Source of the DNA: Halospina sp040196175
GTDB taxonomy: Bacteria > Pseudomonadota > Gammaproteobacteria > Pseudomonadales > Oleiphilaceae
Direction of reading: 5' to 3'
Assembly (NCBI RefSeq): GCF_040196175.1
Contig: NZ_JBEFNF010000007.1
Span: forward strand, 124,001-188,000
Length of the DNA stretch: 64,000 nt
Made by a program: the position numbers and the translations under genes
Notes under the pieces: generated by a model
Told to the model about the DNA's origin: nothing
Seen by the model: only the letters and a program-made list of their open reading frames with translations
Databases searched by the model: none
In this document: positions 8,424 through 17,897 of the stretch, piece after piece
Position numbering within the stretch: position 1 is the stretch's first letter
How the letters are laid out: every line of letters begins with the position of its first letter

Positions 8424-10082
8424 CTAGAGCAGCAGCTCCCTGAGATCCCCAAGCGTCGTCGACAGCAACGTGGTGAAGCGGGCCGCGTCTGCGCCGTTGA
8501 TGGCGCGGTGGTCGTAGGACAGCGACAGCGGCAGCATCAGCCGCGGCTGGAACTGGGCGCCATCCCAGACCGGCTCCATAGCGGCTTTTGAGGCGCCAAG
8601 AATCGCGACCTCGGGCGAGTTCACAATGGGCGTGAACGCAGTGCCGCCAATGCCACCGAGGCTTGTGATGGTGAAGCAGGCACCGCTCATGTCGTTGTTC
8701 GTAAGCTTCTTGTCGCGCGCCTTGCCCGCCAGCTCCTGGGCCTCCGCTGCCAGCTGCCAGATGCTCTTGCGGTCCACGTCCCGGATCACGGGCACCACCA
8801 GCCCGTTGGGTGTATCCACCGCGATGCCGATGTGACAGTAGTGCTTCTGGATGATCTGCTCGTTCGCCATGTCCAGTGACACATTGAACTGCGGATAGGT
8901 GGTGAGGGCATGGGCACAGGCCTTCATTAGGAAAGGCAGCAGCGTCATCTTCACGCCCCGCTTCTCGCCCTCGGCCTTGTGGTCCTTGCGGAAGGCTTCC
9001 AAATCGGTGATGTCCGCCTTCTCGAACTGGGTTACGTGCGGCACGTTGAGCCAGCTGCGATGCATGCCCTGGGCAGTCAGCCGCTGGATCTTGGTCATGG
9101 ATTGACGCTCGACCTCGCCGAACTGGCTGAAATCAGGCAGGGGCACCTCGGGGATACCGGCACCACCACCGGCAGGCGCACTGGCGCCGGACTGGAGCTG
9201 GTTGCGCACCCAAGCCTGAACGTCTTCCTTAAGGATGCGTCCTTTTGGCCCACTGCCTTGAATCTGCTGCAGGTCCGCGCCGAATTCGCGGGCGATACGA
9301 CGCACAGAGGGCCCGGCATGGACGCGTTTGCCTGAGGCGGTGTCGGAAGAAGCGCTCTGAGACGCATCGGCCTTGGTGTTGTCGCGAGCAGGGCTCGCTC
9401 CTGCAGCGGGAGCTTCTTTCTTGTGCTCTGGTTGTTTATCAGCACCTGTGCCCTGCGCACTACTGTCTGCAGCCTCCAGCATGCCGACGACGTCGCCCTC
9501 CTTGAGGGAATCGCCCACCTTCACATCCAGACGGGTGATCTTCCCGGTGGCCGGAGATGGCATTTCGACCGTGGCCTTATCGGATTCCAGTTCCAGCAGT
9601 GGGTCCTCGGCGTTCACTGAATCGCCAACACCGACCAGAACCCCAACGATTTCAACCGACTCGGCGCCGCCGAGTTCGGGGACGTGGATCTCCTGTTCGC
9701 CGGCGGAAGTTCCGGATGCCTCGGAAGCCGCATCCCCGGCCTGCGAGTCGGTATCCGCTTCCTGCGCCTCATCGCGAGCGGGGCTCGCTCCTGCAGGTTC
9801 CTCGTCGCTTTCGGACTGGTCGCTGTCGCCGGAGGCGCCGGCTTCGGCGGTTTCCATCATGCCTACAAGATCGCCTTCCTTGAGGGAATCGCCCTCCTTC
9901 ACATCCAGACGGGTGATCTTTCCGGCTGCCGGTGCCGGCAGTTCCACCGTCGCCTTGTCGGACTCAAGCTCCAGCAGCGGGTCCTCGGCATTGACTGAGT
10001 CCCCAACGCTGACCAGAACGCCGACAATTTCTACTGACTCCGCACCGCCCAGCTCGGGAACCCGGATTTGCTGTTCACTCAT
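8424..10082 (-). CDS. aceF: Pyruvate dehydrogenase E2, dihydrolipoyllysine acetyltransferase
   Basis: 552-residue core subunit of the pyruvate dehydrogenase complex. It has two lipoyl domains, with lipoylated lysines K43 (SDKATVELP) and K169 (SDKATVEMP), that are almost identical to each other. Each is followed by an acidic Ala/Ser-rich linker. A peripheral-subunit-binding domain (254-292, GPSVRRIAREFGAD) and the acetyltransferase domain follow. The catalytic motif is DHRAING near H525: the Asp of the common DHRxxDG is Asn, as also in Azotobacter/Pseudomonas-type E2. Both linkers hold the phrase ASPARD (99-104 and 229-234), encoded by near-identical palindromic DNA. Gap to aceE is 27 bases: one operon. 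Confidence 0.97.
   Translation of the reverse strand: MSEQQIRVPELGGAESVEIVGVLVSVGDSVNAEDPLLELESDKATVELPAPAAGKITRLDVKEGDSLKEGDLVGMMETAEAGASGDSDQSESDEEPAGASPARDEAQEADTDSQAGDAASEASGTSAGEQEIHVPELGGAESVEIVGVLVGVGDSVNAEDPLLELESDKATVEMPSPATGKITRLDVKVGDSLKEGDVVGMLEAADSSAQGTGADKQPEHKKEAPAAGASPARDNTKADASQSASSDTASGKRVHAGPSVRRIAREFGADLQQIQGSGPKGRILKEDVQAWVRNQLQSGASAPAGGGAGIPEVPLPDFSQFGEVERQSMTKIQRLTAQGMHRSWLNVPHVTQFEKADITDLEAFRKDHKAEGEKRGVKMTLLPFLMKACAHALTTYPQFNVSLDMANEQIIQKHYCHIGIAVDTPNGLVVPVIRDVDRKSIWQLAAEAQELAGKARDKKLTNNDMSGACFTITSLGGIGGTAFTPIVNSPEVAILGASKAAMEPVWDGAQFQPRLMLPLSLSYDHRAINGADAARFTTLLSTTLGDLRELLL
9382..9406. repeat. REP-like palindrome inside aceF, copy 1
   Basis: 25-base sequence with GCGAGC/GCTCGC arms followed by CCTGCAG. 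It encodes part of the second AceF linker (ASPARD). It differs at one base from the copy at 9772. On the minus strand it reads CTGCAGGAGCGAGCCC, much like fluorescent-pseudomonad REP elements. Confidence 0.7.
9772..9796. repeat. REP-like palindrome inside aceF, copy 2
   Basis: Matches copy 1 at 24 of 25 bases, in the same reading frame, encoding ASPARD in the first linker of AceF. The head GCTCCTGCAGG also occurs in the carA leader hairpin near 41145. Confidence 0.7.
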
Positions 10083-10109
10083 AGTGCCGTGTCTCCTTTT
10101 ACTGGCGGA

Positions 10110-12776
<2,667 letters not shown>

Positions 12777-12902
12777 CAGGGCCTCCTCCGTCGTGGGCAT
12801 CTCGCCGTACATCACCTAACACTAACATAGCTCATTGCAGTGCGATTGCGCGGATTAGTTCACAGTTTCCGGATAGACCACCCTTACAGCGCTGAACAGA
12901 AT

Positions 12903-12930
12903 TTGACCTTCTTTAACGGAACATTACACT
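12903..12930 (+). promoter_or_regulatory. Putative sigma70 promoter of the secreted-protein gene
   Basis: TTGACC (12903-12908), a 16-base spacer and TACACT (12925-12930), 38 bases before the ATG at 12969. Confidence 0.5.
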
Positions 12931-12968
12931 TTGTGTAGAAATCTTGCCCACGGATCCGGAGCGCCATC

Positions 12969-13547
12969 ATGAAAAAGGTAACCAAAACTCTGGCTCTTGC
13001 CCTCGTCAGTACCCTGCTGGGGGGGTCCGTTCAGGCAGTGGAAATGATGGATGAATCAGCCCTTGGAGGCGTCCATATCGACGCTGGCAATGTGCTCAGC
13101 GTTGTCGGGCCCACTGCAGCCGGTGGTGGGGAAGCGCCGCCCATCCAGCAAACAGCGGGGAAACAGGCCAGTCTGAGCATGGCGCTGGGCGTGGCAGACA
13201 CTGAACCCAACCGCCCTGGCCGCCGGGCCGAGGACGAGCGCAGCATCCTTTCGCTGGTATTCGCGGAACCGGAGGTTTCAATTCCCCGCGAACGCTCAGT
13301 GCCGAGCCCTGCCAGCAACGGCCAGACGCTGACAGTCATCGACCCCCGCGAGCACCGCCTCCAGAGCTTTATTGAACCCATTCAGGGGCGACCGGTTGTG
13401 AATATGGGATTCGATGTACGGGTGGAACAGATTCAGTGGCAGGGGGTGCGCTTTCCCAAACAGGCCATCTCCCGTGACGGCTTCAATCAAACCCTTTATG
13501 GATTGGAATTTCAGGGCAACGGGCGCATGATGCGCAGTATTGACTGA
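12969..13547 (+). CDS. Exported protein of unknown function
   Basis: 192 residues with a clear Sec signal peptide (MKKVTKTLALALVSTLLGGS, cleavage probably after VQA). The mature start MMDESALGGVHIDAGN recalls the 'M-D-D-x-L-x-x-V-x-G-Q' opening of small Pseudomonas/Acinetobacter surface proteins grouped as DUF6160; this likeness is weak and from memory. The middle is Pro/Arg-rich and disordered. The end (DVRVEQIQWQGVRFPKQ, GLEFQGNGRMMRSID) could be beta structure. It has its own promoter, is divergent from aceEF, and has no partner downstream on its strand. Function unknown; probably periplasmic or surface-located. Confidence 0.75.
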   Translation: MKKVTKTLALALVSTLLGGSVQAVEMMDESALGGVHIDAGNVLSVVGPTAAGGGEAPPIQQTAGKQASLSMALGVADTEPNRPGRRAEDERSILSLVFAEPEVSIPRERSVPSPASNGQTLTVIDPREHRLQSFIEPIQGRPVVNMGFDVRVEQIQWQGVRFPKQAISRDGFNQTLYGLEFQGNGRMMRSID

Positions 13548-13587
13548 AACGCTGCACGCGCCGTTACACCAGCATAGCTTAGCTGCA

Positions 13588-14112
13588 TCAGGCAGGACGC
13601 TTGGCCCAGATGCCGCGACGGCGCCCATCAGGTGCATCGCGCTCAAAACACCTGGCAAAACCACGCTGCTCATGGAAGTGAATTGAGCGCACGTTTTCAG
13701 GCTCCAGAACAATGGCTGCATACTGCGGCACCCCGCTGAATTCCTGACTTACGAACCGGTAGAGCTCCGTAGCGGCACCACGAACCCCACCGCCCCGCCG
13801 GCTGCAGATCTGCTTGACCAGAAGAAAGCGCCCGGATTCACAGTCGTAAACCGACAGGCTCACCGGATCATCAGGGCTGATGCGGTCATCCGTGAAGGCC
13901 AGGATAAACGCCTCCACCTGCCCCTCGTGTTCCAGCACATAGAAGGCATTGGCGATCTGAGTAAAACGACGGTACTCGGCGGGCGTGAAATTGGAGACCA
14001 GAAATCCATAATCACGTGCCTCTTTACTGCTCAGACCCTGGAGAACCCATTGCTCTGCAAGACGGTGGATAGCGGGCACATCAGGCCCCGTCGCGGGCCG
14101 GATTTCGAACAT
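13588..14112 (-). CDS. GNAT-family N-acetyltransferase
   Basis: 174-residue GNAT fold protein. MFEIRPATGPDVPAIHRLAEQ is the typical first strand and helix; AFYVLEHEGQVEAFILAF covers strands 2-4; the acetyl-CoA loop is CSRRGGGVRGAATELYRF (in place of the usual R/Q-x-x-G-x-G/A); and LEPENVRSIHFHEQRGF is the C-terminal N-x-x-x-x-F-hx-x-x-GF signature. I start it at the ATG at 14112, preceded by GAGGA; the frame is open for 53 codons upstream but those residues do not fit the family. The substrate cannot be told. It is divergent from the HNH gene. Confidence 0.85.
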   Translation of the reverse strand: MFEIRPATGPDVPAIHRLAEQWVLQGLSSKEARDYGFLVSNFTPAEYRRFTQIANAFYVLEHEGQVEAFILAFTDDRISPDDPVSLSVYDCESGRFLLVKQICSRRGGGVRGAATELYRFVSQEFSGVPQYAAIVLEPENVRSIHFHEQRGFARCFERDAPDGRRRGIWAKRPA

Positions 14113-14175
14113 CAAGCATTTCCTCGGTAGAATGCTTAATGATAATAGCCAAACCGAGCCCTGTTTGCACACCCG

Positions 14176-14505
14176 ATGAACGCCAAACCACCCAGGCCCA
14201 GATTCTGTGAGCTGTGCGGGCGGGAAGTGGATGAGCTTACCCAGCACCATCTCGTGCCACGGCGCCTGCACCGCAAAAAGCGGTTCCGCAAGGCATTTTC
14301 ACGAGAGGAGCTGGTAACGCGCATCTGCTGGGTCTGCCGTCCGTGTCACAACATGATTCATCATGTGTGCAGCGAACAGCAGCTGGGCATGTTCTACAAT
14401 ACGCGGGAGTCACTGCTGGCCATCCCGGAACTGGCCGATTTTATTAACTGGCTTAGCACCAAACCTCCGGGCTTTGTGCCGAAAAAACGGCATCCGCGAC
14501 GCTAG
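14176..14505 (+). CDS. Small HNH-type nuclease-like protein
   Basis: 109-residue zinc-binding HNH-fold protein. CELCGR gives the first Cys pair, THHHL-like QHHLVPR the catalytic His pair, and CRPCHNMIHH the second Cys pair and final His. Such small stand-alone HNH proteins are common in Pseudomonas-like genomes; whether they cut DNA in vivo is not known to me. Basic residues are clustered (RRLHRKKRFRK, KKRHPRR), which suits nucleic-acid binding. The stop overlaps that of the convergent hydrolase by four bases. Confidence 0.8.
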   Translation: MNAKPPRPRFCELCGREVDELTQHHLVPRRLHRKKRFRKAFSREELVTRICWVCRPCHNMIHHVCSEQQLGMFYNTRESLLAIPELADFINWLSTKPPGFVPKKRHPRR

Positions 14506-15332
14506 GGGCAATCTTCCCGAATGAAATCCTGAAGCCGCCCGCGCACGTCTTCCGCCTGGGCACTGCGGATGTGTTTTCCCCTGAGACGCTGAAAGGTTTT
14601 AGGCTGCGCTGCCGCCTCATAAAGCGCCTTGCCATGTTCAAACGGGATGATGCCATCCTCGATGCTGTGCATGACCAGCAGTGGCCTTGGTGCGATATCG
14701 GCAATCCGGTCAATGGGATCGGCCTCGTCCGGCATCAGCGGAGCAACCAGAAAGCTGAACGGCCAGAGTACCCAGCTCTTACGCATCACATCGCGGGTGA
14801 TGCTCTGGTAGCTGGTGAACGGTGCCTCCAGGATGACACAGTCACCCTTACCGGCATTACCCGCGCGCGCCAGTACACCAGTCGCCAGTGACGCCCCCAG
14901 GCTCTGCCCGAAAACCACCAGAGGCGGTTTCACACGGTCTGCCGCATAGAGCCAGTCCAGCCCCAGCTGGATATCCTTGCGAGCACCGGCCAGATCCGGC
15001 TCCCCTTCGGAGAGACCATAACCACGATAGTCGATCAACAGTACCTGGTAGCCCTTCTCGGGCAGCCAGGCCACGTTCATCAGGTGGGTGCTGATGTTCT
15101 GGGCATTGCCGTGCAGGTGATACACCGTGCCGCGCACCTCATCCGTGGCCGAGGGTAGCCACCAACCATGGATGCGTTGGCCATCCGGGTGGATGAGAAC
15201 GATATCCTCATAATCCAGGCCCTGGCGGGACGGGTTCTGAACCCAGTCGCTCATGGGATAGAAGAAGAGGCCGCTGCAGCCACCCACCCCGAGTAGCGTC
15301 AGCAGCAGGGTCAGTCGAAGTAATAGCGCCAT
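14502..15332 (-). CDS. Alpha/beta-hydrolase lipoprotein (BEM46/ABHD13-like)
   Basis: 276 residues. A signal peptide ends in the lipobox LGVGGC, so it is probably anchored to a membrane by acylation. The hydrolase core shows the oxyanion motif HLHGNAQN, the nucleophile elbow GQSLGAS, the acid in HSIEDGIIPF, and a late histidine in GKHIRSAQ. The family acts on small esters or acyl groups, but no substrate can be inferred. Its start lies 22 bases inside the end of the upstream gene fragment (15311-16213), so the two were probably co-transcribed. It converges with the HNH gene. Confidence 0.82.
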   Translation of the reverse strand: MALLLRLTLLLTLLGVGGCSGLFFYPMSDWVQNPSRQGLDYEDIVLIHPDGQRIHGWWLPSATDEVRGTVYHLHGNAQNISTHLMNVAWLPEKGYQVLLIDYRGYGLSEGEPDLAGARKDIQLGLDWLYAADRVKPPLVVFGQSLGASLATGVLARAGNAGKGDCVILEAPFTSYQSITRDVMRKSWVLWPFSFLVAPLMPDEADPIDRIADIAPRPLLVMHSIEDGIIPFEHGKALYEAAAQPKTFQRLRGKHIRSAQAEDVRGRLQDFIREDCP

Positions 15333-16213
15333 GAGAGGTGGAACTCCGTTTCAGCCCGGTCCGGTCCGCCATCCCGCTCAACACGGGCGCGCAGAGCATG
15401 GTTGCGACCCAGGGGCACGTTAAGCGTAGCCGAGGGTCGATAGCGGCGGTCATCGTTATGATAGTACAGACCCTCCGCTTCAAGCCCCAGCTGGAAGTGT
15501 TCAGCATACCAGAGCAGACCAGCTCGCGCGCCAGCCGCCGTGGAGACCAGCACGTCGTGGGCGCTGTTATTCTCCGCCCGCGCCATGGCGTAGGCATAGG
15601 GCATGACCGAACCCAGCTCCCAGGCCAGACCGGGGCCACCCTGGATATGGCGCGTAAGATGGCGCTTATCACCGATGAACCGCCGGTCCAATCCGCCGTT
15701 CACGAACCAGGATATGGGGTTACGGAAACGGTTGCGTGGGGCCAGCGACTTGATGTTGACCACATCCAGCTGTTCCAGGCTCAGGTCATCGCTTTCCGTA
15801 CGCCGGATGCGCGCATGGAAGGCTTCGATCGCCGCGCCATTCAGGTAACCCTCCGGGTTATCCAGCCAGTCATGATAAGTGAAGCGGGCCTGGAGCTCTC
15901 CGAACCCGCGGTCACCCAGCATGCCACCGCCGGCGGCCAGCATCTTGGTGCCATGGCCCTTTTCCGGCGAGGCCGGTCTCTCTGGTTCAATCCCAGAAAC
16001 CGTAGGCGTATCATTGATGGTTCTGAGAAGCGCCATGCCACGCTGGGCAACCGCCTGACTGCGTTCGCTTTCACGGTTCTGGAGGCGCAGGTGGGCGTAG
16101 GCGGTACGGGCCACCAGATTCTGGCGTTGGGGCTCCAGCTTCGTAAAGGCTTCTCTAAGAGAGTTTTGTTCTTCATTTCGAAACTCCTTGTAATAATGAT
16201 CCCACTGATCATC
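15311..16213 (-). pseudogene. N-terminally truncated DUF4105-type outer-membrane protein
   Basis: The minus-strand frame is open from just below a TAG (16214-16216) to the stop at 15311, about 300 codons, but the first usable start is a GTG at 16114 (267 residues). The sequence (WDHYYKEFRNEEQ, LVARTAYAHLR, GDRGFGELQARFTYHDWLD, ending in alternating beta-strand residues with terminal Phe-Asp) looks like the C-terminal half of DUF4105-type proteins, whose N-terminal catalytic-like domain is absent here. I read it as the remnant of a larger gene; a short expressed beta-barrel is possible. The region upstream is AT-rich and without a gene. Confidence 0.6.
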
Positions 16214-16345
16214 CTATCAAGAAGGTTCGTGCATTCTTCTGAATGCCGGAAAGAGGAGAACTAACTAGGTAGCTGAAGTACAGCCGAGAAAATATTAGAA
16301 GAAGGCACGCATGGGGCAATAGTCCACCCCATGCGGGTCAATTCA

Positions 16346-16780
16346 TCATTCGATGGAGTTAATCGTCCCTTTATATCCCGAAACTTTAACTTGAGTCGTA
16401 CTAAAGATCAGATAGTTACTCCTGTCAATTTCGTATTTCGGAGCAACGATAATATCAGCGCCACTGCTTTCAACAGCCTCATATGCTGCCGCAGCTTTAG
16501 CCTTTTGAACTTCTTGCCCAAAATAGCCATAGCCAGAGGTTACGCCACCTCCGTAAGACACACCTTCTGCCAAAGTAGAGTCGTCAGCTCCAATTGGAAA
16601 AACCAGGAACCTTGAGAAAGTAGCTTCACCTGAGATTTTTCCGCCCACCTCGACATCTGCTTCGACATTTGTCTGAAGCGGTGACGTGAGCGGCATTGAA
16701 TTCGTACTAACCTTAGTCGCCGAGCAACCTCCCAGAGCCAGCGCCCCGGATGCTATCGCAGCAATTGCAATTTTTTTCAT
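16346..16780 (-). CDS. Small lipoprotein of unknown function
   Basis: 144 residues with signal peptide and lipobox LALGGC. The mature part has a Gly-rich hydrophobic middle (EGVSYGGGVTSGYGYFGQE), a helix (KAKAAAAYEAVESSGADIIV) and a strand-rich end (PKYEIDRSNYLIFSTTQVKVSGYKG). This layout resembles small TRL/DUF6567-like lipoproteins; the family call is tentative. Its base composition is richer in A+T than its neighbours, which may point to recent acquisition. It sits alone between the truncated DUF4105 gene and cnoX. Confidence 0.7.
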   Translation of the reverse strand: MKKIAIAAIASGALALGGCSATKVSTNSMPLTSPLQTNVEADVEVGGKISGEATFSRFLVFPIGADDSTLAEGVSYGGGVTSGYGYFGQEVQKAKAAAAYEAVESSGADIIVAPKYEIDRSNYLIFSTTQVKVSGYKGTINSIE

Positions 16781-16884
16781 CGTGTCTCCTTGAATTCTTA
16801 CTCCAAAAGCTTAAAGCCTCTGTGCAGCAACCCACACAGCACACTCATTCAAGCTTAAATCTCGTTAACATTCAAGCCTGCTGC

Positions 16885-17748
16885 TCAGTACATCATCGCG
16901 AACAGCCGCCGCCGATATTGGCGCACCAGCGAGTTCTCGTTACCAAGCAGGTCAAAAAGCTTGATGAGTGTGCTCTTGGCGGCTCCGTCCTCAAAGTCTT
17001 TTTCCGTCTGAACCGATTTCAGCAGAAGCTCCATAGCCGCCTCGTAGTCACCAGCAAGGATTCCATGCGTAGCCAGCTGATTCATGGCGGCCACATCTGA
17101 CGGATCCTCTTTTACGCGGGCCTGTAGCTCCGCTACCGGCGGGATGTCCCGTGCCTGCTCCTCAAACTCGAAGCGGGCTTCAACCTGCTTTGCCCCGGGC
17201 TTAAGGCGTTCTTCGCCGGGCAGGCTTTCATAGATGGCGCGGGCTTCTTCGAGCTGACCCTGCTCCAACCGCAGGCGGGCCAGGTCGATCAGCACATCGT
17301 AATCCTGGGGGTTCTGCTGATTCATCCGAACCAGCACTGCCTCCGCTTCCTCAAGCTGCCCCTCGGACCACAGGCGCTTTGCCTTCTCCTGGTCGCTTTC
17401 CGGTGGTGCGTCGACATGTTGATCCAGCTTTTCCCGGATCTCGCCCTCGGGCAACGCACTGTTGAATTCATCCAGCAACTGCCCCTGCTTCACGATCTTA
17501 ACGTTGGGCAGGCTCTGAACGCCCAGGTGCCCGGCGAGTTCCTGCTGTTCCTCGGCATTGACCTTGGCGAGCACAAAGGCCCCTCGGTATTCCTCGGCAA
17601 GCTTTTCAAGAATGGGGCTGAGCTGCTTGCAGGGCTGGCACCATTCCGCCCACACATCAATGACCACGGTGGTGGACATGGACGCTTCCAGCACCTTCTG
17701 CTGAAAGTTCTCGAGTGTGGCATCAAAAATGAACTCGGAGTTGCTCAT
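16885..17748 (-). CDS. cnoX: Thioredoxin-TPR co-chaperone CnoX (YbbN)
   Basis: 287 residues: a thioredoxin domain (1-110) and a C-terminal TPR-like helical region (115-287). Unlike E. coli CnoX, it keeps a full WCQPC active site (C37, C40), so it may be redox-active as in other proteobacteria. The family protects unfolding proteins under oxidative stress and hands them to GroEL or DnaK. Helices ELAGHLGVQSLPNV and LLIKLFDLLGNENSLVRQYRRRLFAMMY are typical. It is divergent from lon, so two quality-control genes share an intergenic region of about 150 bases. Confidence 0.9.
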   Translation of the reverse strand: MSNSEFIFDATLENFQQKVLEASMSTTVVIDVWAEWCQPCKQLSPILEKLAEEYRGAFVLAKVNAEEQQELAGHLGVQSLPNVKIVKQGQLLDEFNSALPEGEIREKLDQHVDAPPESDQEKAKRLWSEGQLEEAEAVLVRMNQQNPQDYDVLIDLARLRLEQGQLEEARAIYESLPGEERLKPGAKQVEARFEFEEQARDIPPVAELQARVKEDPSDVAAMNQLATHGILAGDYEAAMELLLKSVQTEKDFEDGAAKSTLIKLFDLLGNENSLVRQYRRRLFAMMY

Positions 17749-17832
17749 AGCGCTGGATCCTGTAATTGGCGATCGTCCGTCTTGTCGTGAAGATGGGGAT
17801 CCAGTGGACGTTGTTCAACCCGGCCGGCCCCC

Positions 17833-17861
17833 TTGATTTGCGGGTTTGAGCCTTCATATCT
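17833..17861 (+). promoter_or_regulatory. Putative promoter of lon, possibly sigma32-like
   Basis: TTGATT (17833-17838) and ATATCT (17856-17861) with a 17-base spacer. Read as sigma32, TTGATT is followed 13 bases later by CTTCATAT, which matches six of eight positions of CCCCATNT. If right, transcription starts near 17868, so the ATG at 17871 would be too close and the one at 17898 would be used. Confidence 0.4.
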
Positions 17862-17897
17862 GCAGGAGTAATGAAGTTTGGCGACGGAAAGGGGATC

